32,673 bases of DNA from Acidimicrobiales bacterium (GCA_020628065.1 JAHDFR010000008.1:18403-51075); one strand, 5' to 3'; positions 8,017 through 16,476 are shown, counted from the stretch's first letter. Notes: generated from the sequence alone by a model not told the origin. Program-made: numbers and translations.

Positions 8017-10796
8017 GGGTCCGATGTCTCACTGTCAAATCGATCGGGTAGCTCACCTGACTGATCGACGAGTTCGTCGAGCCAGGCCACGGCCTGGATA
8101 CCGGCTTTCTTGATGGACCAACCCTGCCCAACGGCCAGGGCGTCGTCCATTTGCTCGCCAAGAGCCGCTTCGAGTGCTTTGCGAATATCGCGGCGGGGAC
8201 GGTGACCGTTGCCGATCATGGCGCCCAGCAGGGCAGCACCATCCTTCGGGCGACCAGCCCGAGCCAGGATGACCGAACCGGCCCCCAGCAGATGGCTGGC
8301 TCCCACCAGGTAGTGCTTGTCCATGGTGGCCCGAATCTCGGCTGCGTTAATTGCCGCCGCCTCTTCCACCGACCCGGTAAGGGAGCTGAAGTGCACCACC
8401 AGCCCGTTGATCAAGTGGGTGATGAGATGGTTGTTGGTAAGGGAGTTGGCCATGGCCAAGCCTTCTTTGATGGCCTCGTCGGCCACCGGCCCGTCCACGA
8501 TCAAGTTGGACACCGCCCGGGCCCAGTACGCAATGGTCAACGCACTGGCACTACCGGTCTTTGCCGCCTCGGCCATAGCCCGCTCGGCCATAGCCGAGGC
8601 TTCAGGTGTCGGTTCTCGCAGGCAAAGATGAAAAGCCCGCAAACCGTAGGCGACCACCCGCTGCTCCGGAAGGTCGTCGCTGAGGTTGGCCAACATGCCG
8701 GCGGTGGCCCGCTCGGACAACTCCGAGTCGAAGGTGTTGTTGAGGGCAATGGACGCCAACGTGGTTCGGGCCAAACCGGTCGGGTCGGCGGTGTCGAGCT
8801 CAAGGCTGGTTTCGGCCGAGTTCATGGCGTCATGATTGGCCGACAGGTATTGGCCGATGGACTTCACCGCCCACAGCTCAGCCGACTGGGCCAACGGATC
8901 CTCATCAAGTAGCCGATCGACCCAGCCGAACAGCTCCATCCTCATGGACAACGTGGCGAACCATGCCTGGCTGACCACGAGGTCTTTGGCTTTCCCGAAG
9001 TCGCCGTTGCGTACCAGTGTGTCGAAGGCGGCTCGGGTGTTGTCGCCCTCGGTGTCAATTGTGGTCCAAACGTCGGCTTCGGAGTCCGTCATCAGCCTAC
9101 GCCCGCAGCTCAGCGCCAATTCGGTGTAGAAATCGGCGTGAGCGGCCAGTAGCTGGTCGTGAGAGGGCAAACCATAAGCGGAGCCGACGCGAGCCTTAAG
9201 TCGGGTCAGGCCGAAGTGTCGAATGGTCTCCAGCATGTGGAAGCGGATCTCACCGTGGCCTGGACGGTTGCGTATCAACGAGATCTCGACCAGGTCGGTT
9301 AAGTCATCGAGAAGTTCGATCTGGTCGTCAACGCCAAGTACCGCGGAGACGGCTTCGAGGGTGAACCCGCCGGAGAAGACGCACAGGCTTTCCAAGACGT
9401 GCTGTTGGCGGGTGTCGAGCTGCTCGAAGCTCCAGGCCACCGTGGCTTCAAGCGGGTTTGGGCCACGGTTGCTTCCCGCCCCCGAGCCAAGCAGTCGAAA
9501 GCGGTCATTCAACCCGTCCAATAGTTGTTCCGGCGAGAGGATTCTGAGCCGGGCGGCGGCCAACTCCAACGCCAACGGGATGCCGTCAAGCTGCCGGCAG
9601 ATTTGACGCAGAGTGTCGTTGTTGGATCCGGCGTCAAACCCTGGATCTCGCTCCAGGGCCCTTTCGGTCAGCAGCTCCAGCGCATAAGACTGCACGTCGA
9701 GCGGTTCCAAATTGAGGCGTTGCTCACCAACAAGGTCCAATGGTTCACGTGAGGTGATCAACACCGTTGGGCCGTTAACCGAAAGCAGTTGCTGCACGGC
9801 CGCTCTGACGGCTTCTTTCACATGCTCGCAGTTGTCGATCACCACCAGGACCCGTCGATCTTCAACGAAGTTGACGATGCTGCCAAGCAGGTCGTGACCT
9901 GGTTGAGGGCGGGCTCCCAGTGCTTCGGCCAGGGCCTCGACGACACTGGTTGTCGGATCGGTGCCATCGGCGGCGATCGGTCCCAGCGGGCAGAAGACCA
10001 CGCCGTCGTCAAACAGATTGTGGTTCTCGCGGGCGACCGCCACCGCCACCCTGGTTTTGCCGATGCCGCCAAGGCCGATGAGCGATATCAGGCGACGTTC
10101 CCGCAGATACTCCGAGATGGCTTCTCGCACGTCGATGCGGTCGACCAGTCGACTGGTTTCCGCCGGAAGGTCGCTGCCGGCCAGAGCCCGTCGAATTCGT
10201 AGCGGCCGTTCGTCGAGCAGCAGGTCGTCGGCGCTGACCAGGAAGATCCGCTCCTGGCCGCAACCTTTCAACTGGGCGATCCCGCAGTCGGTGAACGCCA
10301 CCGAACCGCTTATCTGGTTGCCGGCCGCAGTGGCCACCGCTTCGGTGACGGCGATCTGATCGCCGTTGGCGGCATCGGCTACCCGGGCGGCGCGGTTGAT
10401 GACGCCGCCGTAGTAGTCGTCTCCGTCCGGGCTGGCCTCCCCGCAGTGCAACCCGACACGCACCCGCATGCGCTCGACGCCGTCCCAGGCCGGAAGTTGG
10501 AAGCGCCGTTGCATGTCGACGGCGGCGGCTACGGCGTCGCCGGGGTTGGTGAAAACCGATTCGACTCCGTCACCGGTGTGTTTGACCAGGATGCCGTTGT
10601 GCTCGACCGTCACCTGTTCGGCTGTGCGGTCGTGATAGCGCAGAGCCTTGCGGGCGTCGCTTGGCCGCTTCTCCCACGTAGCCGAGCTGTCTTCCAGGTC
10701 GGTAAACAGGAACGTTATGTGGCCGGTGGGCAGTGATGACGCTTGATCAGGTTTCACGCCGACGTTGCTCACGCCGGCCAACCCGATAGCCACCAT
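8013..10796 (-). CDS. Class III nucleotidyl cyclase / AAA (STAND-type) ATPase signalling protein
   Basis: A 927-residue multidomain regulator. Residues about 25-190 form a class III adenylate/guanylate cyclase domain with both metal-binding Asp residues (D33 in FTDLEDS, D76 in KHTGDG) and the N-x-x-x-R pair (N134, R138), so it looks catalytically complete. A STAND-type NTPase follows: Walker A GLGGIGKT at 241-248, Walker B VLVVIDNCEH ending near 325, then an ITSREPL sensor. The C-terminal half is helical and Ala/Leu-rich, like TPR or winged-helix sensor repeats, and no LuxR-type DNA-binding domain is seen at the end. It probably couples ligand or protein sensing to cyclic-nucleotide output. 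It heads a two-gene transcript with the catalase-like gene. The start at 10796 is the longest option. Confidence 0.85.
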   Translation of the reverse strand: MVAIGLAGVSNVGVKPDQASSLPTGHITFLFTDLEDSSATWEKRPSDARKALRYHDRTAEQVTVEHNGILVKHTGDGVESVFTNPGDAVAAAVDMQRRFQLPAWDGVERMRVRVGLHCGEASPDGDDYYGGVINRAARVADAANGDQIAVTEAVATAAGNQISGSVAFTDCGIAQLKGCGQERIFLVSADDLLLDERPLRIRRALAGSDLPAETSRLVDRIDVREAISEYLRERRLISLIGLGGIGKTRVAVAVARENHNLFDDGVVFCPLGPIAADGTDPTTSVVEALAEALGARPQPGHDLLGSIVNFVEDRRVLVVIDNCEHVKEAVRAAVQQLLSVNGPTVLITSREPLDLVGEQRLNLEPLDVQSYALELLTERALERDPGFDAGSNNDTLRQICRQLDGIPLALELAAARLRILSPEQLLDGLNDRFRLLGSGAGSNRGPNPLEATVAWSFEQLDTRQQHVLESLCVFSGGFTLEAVSAVLGVDDQIELLDDLTDLVEISLIRNRPGHGEIRFHMLETIRHFGLTRLKARVGSAYGLPSHDQLLAAHADFYTELALSCGRRLMTDSEADVWTTIDTEGDNTRAAFDTLVRNGDFGKAKDLVVSQAWFATLSMRMELFGWVDRLLDEDPLAQSAELWAVKSIGQYLSANHDAMNSAETSLELDTADPTGLARTTLASIALNNTFDSELSERATAGMLANLSDDLPEQRVVAYGLRAFHLCLREPTPEASAMAERAMAEAAKTGSASALTIAYWARAVSNLIVDGPVADEAIKEGLAMANSLTNNHLITHLINGLVVHFSSLTGSVEEAAAINAAEIRATMDKHYLVGASHLLGAGSVILARAGRPKDGAALLGAMIGNGHRPRRDIRKALEAALGEQMDDALAVGQGWSIKKAGIQAVAWLDELVDQSGELPDRFDSETSDP

Positions 10797-11040
10797 TGGC
10801 CGCCATGGAGCTGAGGTCTCATCTGGGACAGGTGTAGTTCTTCGGCTAGCTGTAGTTGTACGCCAAACGGCATCGAAGTCCGCGCTCTGCGGACTGCGGA
10901 CGTTCCCTCTGCACCAAGCACAAGTGCCGTGAACGCTGCCGGTTGGTCTCTTAACCGCAGTGTAGACGGTTCCCGGAAACCGGCTGAAGTTTGCCGGGGT
11001 TGGGTGATTTCACCCGGCTTGAAGCTCGCCTCTTGGAGCG
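10797..11040. other. Intergenic region with two small inverted repeats
   Basis: No gene is supported here. It must hold the promoter of the minus-strand cyclase-ATPase operon and the 3' end of the MarR transcript. I see a 7-bp perfect hairpin AGTCCGC/GCGGACT with a 5-base loop (10877-10895), followed at once by another GCGGAC copy. I also see GGGTG/CACCC with loop ATTT (11002-11015), about 25 bases past the MarR stop, which could act as a weak terminator or operator. Neither has a T-tract. Confidence 0.4.
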
Positions 11041-11562
11041 TTATGTATTTGAGCAGTCGGGGCAGGACTCTTTGCGGCGATGGACTCGCATGTGGTTCGA
11101 AAGGCGGTCCATGATGTCGGCCACAGATTGCTGTTCGCCGCTGTCCATGCCGTCGAGAAGGAACTGTTTGATAAGGGCGGCGTGACCGACGGCGGCGTCG
11201 GCCAGGGCCGCTTGTCCTTCGGGAAGAAGGGTTGCCATCAGGCCCCGTCCGTCTTCCTCGATCGGTAGTCGGGCGATCCAGCCCCGCTTCTCCAACCGGT
11301 TGGCGGTGTGGGTCAACTTCTGGGCCGACGATACAACCTGCTCGGCCAGCGTGGTCATTCGCATCTGACCTCCGGCTCCGTCGAGGCGGACCAACACCTC
11401 GTAGTCGCTGTGGGTCATGTTGTGGTTCTCGGCCAGGTGTCGAGCGAGCAGCTCCTCCAGCAGGCGGGAGGCATCGAGAAACCTGGTCCAGGTGCGCAGT
11501 TCGGTTTTTGACAGGTGATGCCCGGTCCCGGCCAGCTGTGTCGGTTCGTAGTCGTCACTCAT
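11041..11562 (-). CDS. MarR-family transcriptional regulator
   Basis: A 173-residue winged-helix repressor-type protein. The N-terminal dimerisation helix (TWTRFLDASRLLEELLARHL) is followed by the helix-turn-helix MTTLAEQVVSSAQKLTHTAN and the wing RLPIEEDGRGLMATLLPEG, then the C-terminal dimer helices. It ends in a Cys-x-x-Cys tail (ESCPDCSNT), which could make it thiol- or metal-responsive; that is speculation. MarR proteins usually control a neighbouring gene. Here the candidate is the SnoaL-type gene 79 bp upstream on the same strand. Confidence 0.9.
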   Translation of the reverse strand: MSDDYEPTQLAGTGHHLSKTELRTWTRFLDASRLLEELLARHLAENHNMTHSDYEVLVRLDGAGGQMRMTTLAEQVVSSAQKLTHTANRLEKRGWIARLPIEEDGRGLMATLLPEGQAALADAAVGHAALIKQFLLDGMDSGEQQSVADIMDRLSNHMRVHRRKESCPDCSNT

Positions 11563-11641
11563 GGTTGTGCCACAAGTCTACGACGAGCTGTGAATCCGAG
11601 GAACAGCTGGCCGGGGGTGGAAGCGGACGGACCTTCGACGG

Positions 11642-12405
11642 CTAGAACTTGCCGGAGTTGACGTCGTTCTCCGGTACCGGTTCAACGTTGTCCCAGTGCT
11701 CGACGATCTTTCCGTCTTCCAGCCGGAAGATGTCGACCTGAGCGTACGGTGCACCCTCCCAGTTGGCTTTGCACAGTGTGGCCACAAAGTTGCCCTGGCC
11801 GACCAGCAATACGATTTCGTCGTAGTTGAGTGGGCGGTTCGGGTCCTGGGCCAACTGTTTGAAGTGGTCCATACCGTCGGCCACGTCGGGATTGTGTTGG
11901 ATGTAGGTCGGTCCGACAAACTCTTCGATACGACTGGCATCGCCGCCGGTCATCAAACAGTTCTCGATCATTTCCCGCACGGTGGCCTTGTTGGCTTCGG
12001 TGGAGTCCAGGTCGATGATCTCGGTCGGGTCGTCCACTTTGGTCCGCCCCGACGGGTTGGGTGGGTGAAGGCGGAGATGACGTCCCAATGCTCGATGATT
12101 TTGCCGTTGTCGTCGGTGTCGAAGAAGTCGGTGGTAACCCACTCGGCTTCGCCGTTGTTGATGTTCTGATAGGCCTGAAGAAAGACGTACTGGCCGTCCT
12201 CCCAGCCGCGCACGATCTGAATGTCTCGTGATGGGTTGCGTTTGATGAATTCGGTGAAGAACTCGATAAACCCGTCACGGCCGTCTTTGACGCCGGTGGA
12301 GTGCTGGGTGTAGCGGTCTCCGGTGTAGGCGTTGATCGCCTCCACCGGGTTGCCTTCGGCGATGCCTTCTCTGTACAAGGCTTTGGCGTTCTCAAGTCGT
12401 GTCAC
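11642..12405 (-). pseudogene. Tandem SnoaL/NTF2-like protein, frameshifted near 12060
   Basis: Two SnoaL-type (NTF2-fold) domains lie in different frames. Domain 1 (12405 down to about 12060) runs from the GTG start, preceded by AAGGAG, to GKIIEHWDVISAFTHP. Domain 2 (about 12050 to 11642) begins SGRTKVDDPTEIIDLD and ends HWDNVEPVPENDVNSGKF. One extra C in the CCC-rich run (plus strand about 12056-12066) would join them as a 254-residue two-domain protein reading FTHPNPSGRTKVDD across the junction. Without it, domain 1 continues into an unrelated tail that ends at 11968. SnoaL proteins are small cyclases, isomerases or binding proteins. This may be a real frameshift or a sequencing error in a homopolymer. 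It sits between the secreted protein gene and the MarR gene, both on the same strand. Confidence 0.75.
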
Positions 12406-12445
12406 GGTTGGGCTCCTTGGCCTTCTCCTTTACCGTCGGTTGGCT

Positions 12446-12988
12446 TCAGCGCTCGATGTTGATGACGGCGTCGAATCCGTCGCCGATAGTGGTTCCTCCG
12501 GGGATGGAGATAACCAATGTGTAGTCGCCTTCGATGCGGGTGTTGGGGACCAGCGGCATCGAGTCGTCAGCGGTGAACGTCAGGTCGGAGATCGGCTTGC
12601 TGAAGGTGATCCAGTACTCGTCGGCCAGGGGCAGCGCTGCCGCTTCCTCCTGGGTCAGTCCGGCCAGGCCGCCGACGTAGGGTTCGAAGATGTCCCACTC
12701 GGCGTCGGTATTCCAGCTCATGGAGATGGACCGCTGACCGAAGTCGATGTCGTAGATGTAGCCGCCGGGAATCTCAACCTTTGGGCCGATCCGATCGGAG
12801 TAGGCGTCGAAGAACGGGGTCAGCTCACCGAAGAAGTTCAGATTGTTCTGGAGCTGATAGTTGGTGCCGTAGAGCTGGGGCTGGTTGTTGGCTTCCACCG
12901 GCTGTCCGGCGGACGCAGCGGTGGCCGCTACTCCAATGCCGAGAACAGTGGCGACGGTTGCGGTGGCTAAACGATGACGTAGACGCAT
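12446..12988 (-). CDS. Small secreted protein of unknown function
   Basis: A 180-residue protein with a clear Sec signal peptide: a basic start (MRLRHR), a hydrophobic Ala/Val core, and an ASA-G type cleavage site near residues 26-28. The mature part is acidic, rich in beta-type residues and has no Cys. It includes the segments FFGELTPFFDAYSDRIGP, YDIDFGQRSISMSW and GDYTLVISIPGGTTIGDGFD. I do not recognise a family. The frame is open to 13162, but ATG 12988 with an AAGG box and a signal peptide is the sensible start. It is the first gene of a possible three-gene transcript (secreted protein, SnoaL, MarR) and diverges from the AraC gene. Confidence 0.7.
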   Translation of the reverse strand: MRLRHRLATATVATVLGIGVAATAASAGQPVEANNQPQLYGTNYQLQNNLNFFGELTPFFDAYSDRIGPKVEIPGGYIYDIDFGQRSISMSWNTDAEWDIFEPYVGGLAGLTQEEAAALPLADEYWITFSKPISDLTFTADDSMPLVPNTRIEGDYTLVISIPGGTTIGDGFDAVINIER

Positions 12989-13101
12989 TTCCAGTACCTT
13001 TCGTGTACTTGCACCGAGACGGTGTGCTGTTGGTCTTGAGTCATGGTCTCCCGAGCACGGTTCCGGGCCAAGGTCGGTACCCGACAGCTGATGGTTGTTT
13101 T

Positions 13102-13129
13102 TTGACATTGGCCTGTATCTGGCTACCAT
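13102..13129 (+). promoter_or_regulatory. Sigma-70-like promoter of the AraC gene, leaderless
   Basis: TTGACA (13102-13107), a 16-base spacer, then TACCAT (13124-13129). The expected transcription start falls at about 13136, directly before ATG 13137, so the mRNA would be leaderless. This supports the 13137 start. Confidence 0.55.
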
Positions 13130-13136
13130 CCGCCCG

Positions 13137-14006
13137 ATGACGTCGGGTGACAGTGCCCCCAAAGAGGTTCCCTGGTCGCCGATGGCCGCTGACAGCGGGT
13201 TTCAGATACTTCAACGCCGTGATCTGGTTGCCCGGTTCGGCGACACTCTTTGGCGGAGCGCCGAGCGTCTTGAGTTCGAGTTGGTGATCCACTGCCGTTC
13301 GGGTTCAGGAGTCCACATGGTGGACTTCGCTGAGGTCGACCTGGAGCAGAATCATGTGCTGCACATTCGACCGGGTCAGATCCACCAGTGGCGAGCGGAG
13401 CCGGACTACCAGGGCACGCTTCTGCTCTTCCAACAATTTCGCCAGAGACCGCAGGCCCATTGGCCGTCGGAACCGACAGCTCATGCACTGGGGGTCGATC
13501 AGCTTGAGCGGCTTGAGTCGGCCTACAGAACCTACTGGTCGCTGGTTGAACCAAACTGGGTGGCCGTGGTGGGCGGTAGTCGACACGACTTGGCCCTGGC
13601 TGGACTGCGCGATGTCTTTCAAGCCGTTTTGGGGATTCCGCCTTCCGGCCACGACAGCGCTCCCGGCGGGGGAGGGCCGTACTTCGAGTTGAGGGCTGAC
13701 ATCGAACGCCATCTGGATCATCACCAGACCGTGCAGGACCGAGCGGCCCGGCTGGGTTACTCGACGAGAACCCTTGATCGGGCCTGTAGGGCAGTGGTGG
13801 GCCTGACGGCCAAGCGCCTGGTTGATGAACGGTTGGCCTTGGAGGCCCGCCGGATGTTGGTACTACCGAACTCGCAGGTGTCAGCCGTAGCCCGTTCGTT
13901 GGGGTTCGACGAGGCCACCAACTTCACCAAGTTTGTGAAGCGGACAACCGGTCGCCTGCCTTCGGACTGGCAAGATCCCCAGTCGCCGGTCGACCGAGGG
14001 CGATGA
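13137..14006 (+). CDS. AraC-family transcriptional regulator
   Basis: A 289-residue regulator. The N-terminal half is a cupin-like sensor (a FELVIHCRSGSG strand and HVLHIRPGQIHQW, the typical AraC ligand-barrel motif). The C-terminal roughly 100 residues hold two helix-turn-helix units: DRAARLGYSTRTLDRACRAV, then VSAVARSLGFDEATNFTKFV with the classic GF-x-x-x-x-x-F-x-x-x-F-K-x-x-G-x-x-P-S-x-W end. The reading frame extends to 13095, but the promoter places the start at 13137. Its likely targets are itself and the divergent secreted-protein operon. Its 3' end overlaps the convergent antiporter gene by 83 bp, so the two transcripts are antisense there. Confidence 0.9.
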   Translation: MTSGDSAPKEVPWSPMAADSGFQILQRRDLVARFGDTLWRSAERLEFELVIHCRSGSGVHMVDFAEVDLEQNHVLHIRPGQIHQWRAEPDYQGTLLLFQQFRQRPQAHWPSEPTAHALGVDQLERLESAYRTYWSLVEPNWVAVVGGSRHDLALAGLRDVFQAVLGIPPSGHDSAPGGGGPYFELRADIERHLDHHQTVQDRAARLGYSTRTLDRACRAVVGLTAKRLVDERLALEARRMLVLPNSQVSAVARSLGFDEATNFTKFVKRTTGRLPSDWQDPQSPVDRGR

Positions 14007-15768
14007 CGGTGTGGTCCTCGGTCAGTTCGGTCTTGTCGTCGAAGAGTTCGGTTTGGCCGTTGTGTCGAACCACGAGGGGGAGCGTCCCCAGGGAGGCGGC
14101 GTCCTGTGCCTGCCGCTCGGCTTCGTCCACGTGGTCGGGATCGTCGCTGGTGCCGAAGGTCAACTCAACTGTTCGACTCTGCTCAACGTCGGCGTCCCAC
14201 GAATCGATGTCCACCGGTCGGGTGAACAGCAGCTCGGCGCCTATGTCACCCAACATGGCCATGACCGAGTCCGGTGTGTTTTCCGGTAGCGCCACGTGGA
14301 TGTCGGGAACGCCGAAGGTCTGTCGGGCGATACGTGCCGCCAGCAGATTGACTTCGGAGTTGGGGGTGGCGGCGATAAACAGCCGGGCGTCCATGGCTCC
14401 GGCGTCATCCAAGATTTCACTGTCGACCCCGCTCCCGACGATCACCTCAAGGCCGGCCGACGAGGCCAACCTGGCGTGATCCGGGTTGGTGTCGATTACG
14501 GTCACGTGAGTTTGGCCGGCCAGCAGCTGTCCGAGAGCTCGGCCAACACCGCCGGCGCTGACGATGATGACACCGTTGCGCTCGGATTCGGCCAGCTCCC
14601 CCATGGACCGCAGCCAGTTGATGGCCATCGGAAGCAACACGGGAACGGTAGCGGTGGTGAAGATGGCCATGAACACCAGGATGGAGAACACAGTGGCGTT
14701 GATCAGCCCGGCCTGCAACGCCAATTCGGCCACGATTATCTCCACCGCACCTCGGCCGTTCATACCGGCGCCGACCGCTAAACCTTCCCGGAATCCGTGG
14801 CCGGTCGGCAGGTAGAACAGCGCCGTGCCCACGATCTTTCCCACGGTGGCCAGCACGATGACAGCGGCAATCAGCCACGGCGCTTCGGTGAAGACGGCGA
14901 AGGACACGTCGAATCCGGCGGTAACGAAGAAGATCGGGGCCAGGAGACCCACTGAGGCCATGTGGACTTTGGCTTCAACATCGTGGTGTTCCTGGTGTCC
15001 GATTACGCCTTCACGGATGAACAGTCCGGCCAGGAACGCTCCAAGGATGGCGTGAAGCCCGGCAGCGTCGGCTGCGGCGGCGAAAGCCAGTCCAACCAGC
15101 ACAACTCCGCTGAACAGCACGGTTGGGTCGATCGTTCGGGTCGCCAACCGGCTGCCGACCAGTGGGAACAGCTTGGTGCCGACGAGCCAAGAGCCGAGTA
15201 GAAATACGGTCGCCTTGGCCACCGTGGCGATCAAGCCTCCGGCGGCTGCCGCTCCGGCGGTGGCCAAACCAAGCACCCCGGCGAAGACGATGAGGGCGAC
15301 CACGTCGGAGAAGAGTGCCCCGGCCATGAGGACGTGGGAGATCCGCGTGTCGAGGATGCCAAGATCGACCAGGATGCGTGACTTGGTGGCCAGCGATGTC
15401 ACCCCCATGGCCACGGCGACGAAGGTGGCGGCGATCAAACCTTCACCAACCAACATCATGAGCCCAAACCCGAGGGCGGCCGGAACGATGAATCCTCCGG
15501 CGGCCGCCCACGCCGCTGGTTTGGCCGCTTTACCCAGATCGCCGGGGTCGAGGTGCAGCCCGATGTACAGCATCAACAGGACAACACCGAACTTGCCCAG
15601 CACGGACAGAGCGTCATCTGAGCCGAGTAGTCCGAGGATCGGCGGTCCAAGAAGGATGCCGACGCTGATCTCCCCGAGAATGGCCGGATAGCCCAGCCGC
15701 ACCGCCACCCTGCCTCCGGCCAGAGCGGCCAAGAGAACCAGTAGGAGGTTGAGAACATCGAGGCTCAT
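13924..15768 (-). CDS. CPA2-family (Kef-type) monovalent cation:proton antiporter with TrkA-N domain
   Basis: A 614-residue membrane antiporter. Residues about 1-380 form the Na+/H+ exchanger-type domain with some 12 hydrophobic helices, starting LNLLLVLLAALAGGRVAVRL and including the LGEISVGILLGP motif. A cytoplasmic RCK/TrkA-N nucleotide-binding domain follows (VIIVSAGGVGRALGQLLAGQ, then VTVIDTNPDHARLASSAG), and a C-terminal extension with a TrkA-C-like end. The pattern is that of K+/H+ or Na+/H+ antiporters gated by NAD(H) or ligands; the ion is not predictable. ATG 15768 has AAAGGGG upstream; a GTG at 15816 is the alternative. It is part of the ion-transport block. Confidence 0.9.
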   Translation of the reverse strand: MSLDVLNLLLVLLAALAGGRVAVRLGYPAILGEISVGILLGPPILGLLGSDDALSVLGKFGVVLLMLYIGLHLDPGDLGKAAKPAAWAAAGGFIVPAALGFGLMMLVGEGLIAATFVAVAMGVTSLATKSRILVDLGILDTRISHVLMAGALFSDVVALIVFAGVLGLATAGAAAAGGLIATVAKATVFLLGSWLVGTKLFPLVGSRLATRTIDPTVLFSGVVLVGLAFAAAADAAGLHAILGAFLAGLFIREGVIGHQEHHDVEAKVHMASVGLLAPIFFVTAGFDVSFAVFTEAPWLIAAVIVLATVGKIVGTALFYLPTGHGFREGLAVGAGMNGRGAVEIIVAELALQAGLINATVFSILVFMAIFTTATVPVLLPMAINWLRSMGELAESERNGVIIVSAGGVGRALGQLLAGQTHVTVIDTNPDHARLASSAGLEVIVGSGVDSEILDDAGAMDARLFIAATPNSEVNLLAARIARQTFGVPDIHVALPENTPDSVMAMLGDIGAELLFTRPVDIDSWDADVEQSRTVELTFGTSDDPDHVDEAERQAQDAASLGTLPLVVRHNGQTELFDDKTELTEDHTVIALGRPATGDLASPKAGDRLSASQTW

Positions 15769-15833
15769 AGTCGGGGCCCCTTTCTGTGTCGGTGTCGGCG
15801 GAGCCGACTTGGACACTTGTGGATGAGCACCTT

Positions 15834-15861
15834 AGATTACAGCCCTATAGAAAAGTGTCAA
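15834..15861 (-). promoter_or_regulatory. Promoter for the CPA2 antiporter gene
   Basis: Read on the minus strand: TTGACA (15861-15856), a 16-base spacer, then TAATCT (15839-15834). The predicted transcription start is about 15827, roughly 59 bases before ATG 15768. The AAAGCTA word and the palindrome at 15865-15884 lie immediately upstream of the -35 element. Confidence 0.55.
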
Positions 15862-15871
15862 GAAAAAGCTA

Positions 15872-15884
15872 CTACTAATAGTAG
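15872..15884. promoter_or_regulatory. Palindrome CTACTA-A-TAGTAG, candidate operator
   Basis: A perfect 6-bp inverted repeat around one base, directly next to an AAAGCTA word (15865-15871). It lies just upstream of the antiporter -35 element, in an AT-rich patch that contrasts with the flanking DNA. Regulator unknown. Confidence 0.45.
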
Positions 15885-15981
15885 ATATCTTGATCGACGA
15901 GGGTAGTGGTTCGGTCGTACTCGGGGGCCGTTGTCGTGCTCTGGGAGTTCGGGCTGGTGGCTGGCGTCACAGTAGAAAGCC

Positions 15982-16010
15982 TTGACACAAATATAGCTAA
16001 TTAATAACGT
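15982..16010 (+). promoter_or_regulatory. Candidate promoter with internal TAGCTA for the 16034 gene
   Basis: A consensus TTGACA (15982-15987) is followed by a very AT-rich run containing the palindromic word TAGCTA (15994-15999). The -10 element is not clear; TAACGT at 16005-16010 gives a 17-base spacer. A strong ribosome site, AAAGGAGGT, lies at 16018-16026. Confidence 0.5.
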
Positions 16011-16033
16011 GTATTTCAAAGGAGGTAATGCTT

Positions 16034-16318
16034 ATGTCAACAATGACACCAATCCAAACTGCTCAAACAGCACCGTGTGAGCGGACACTCGACGAGATGA
16101 TCGTCGACGTGAACCGATTGGGGAGAACAGAGCCTGCAATCGTAGGTGAGGCTCGAGAGCGCCTTCTGTTGGATCACCTCGACGTCAAACTCCAGCTCGA
16201 ACGCCTCGAACTCAGGCAACGATTGCGGTTGCTGGACGACGGTGACTACGTTGAGCTGTCCGACTGCTCCCGGCGGATCGAACGGTTACACACCCGCTGG
16301 AGCCGCCCACCCGATTGA
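16034..16318 (+). CDS. Small helical protein of unknown function
   Basis: A 94-residue protein with no family I recognise. After a Thr/Gln-rich start it is predicted almost entirely helical, with a Leu/Arg/Glu heptad-like centre (VKLQLERLELRQRLRLLDDG) consistent with a short coiled coil. There is no membrane segment. The ribosome site AAAGGAGGT sits 7 bases before ATG 16034; an ATG at 16028 is too close to it. It has its own consensus -35 promoter and is followed by two strong hairpins, so it looks like a single, well-expressed gene. It lies between the CPA2 antiporter and the winged-helix regulator. Confidence 0.65.
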   Translation: MSTMTPIQTAQTAPCERTLDEMIVDVNRLGRTEPAIVGEARERLLLDHLDVKLQLERLELRQRLRLLDDGDYVELSDCSRRIERLHTRWSRPPD

Positions 16319-16346
16319 CGGCCTCCCCGGCCAACATGGTCGAAAA

Positions 16347-16380
16347 ATCGAGATCAACCCGACCGATAGTTGATCTCGAT
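16347..16380. terminator. Perfect 12-bp hairpin, terminator-like on the minus strand
   Basis: ATCGAGATCAAC pairs with GTTGATCTCGAT around a 10-base loop. On the minus strand the hairpin is followed by a run of five T, so it fits an intrinsic terminator for minus-strand transcription. On the plus strand it has no T-tract and would only be an RNA structure after the 16034 gene. Confidence 0.6.
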
Positions 16381-16385
16381 GGTCA

Positions 16386-16420
16386 GAAGCCCGCTCCCGT
16401 TCCCTCCGGGAGTGGGCTTC
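16386..16420 (+). terminator. 14-bp hairpin after the 16034 gene
   Basis: GAAGCCCGCTCCCG pairs with CGGGAGTGGGCTTC (one G-T pair) around a 7-base loop. It is a long, GC-rich stem only 5 bases after the first hairpin. It lacks a T-run, as is common in actinobacterial terminators. Confidence 0.6.
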
Positions 16421-16476
16421 GCAATGCCTGACAAGCTCGCTCCCGACTGTGAAATGCCTCATTGCAAACTCGGCAA

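Noticed and set aside
12332-12970. 212-codon plus-strand frame
   Set aside because: It lies antisense to the SnoaL and secreted-protein genes, with no recognisable motif.
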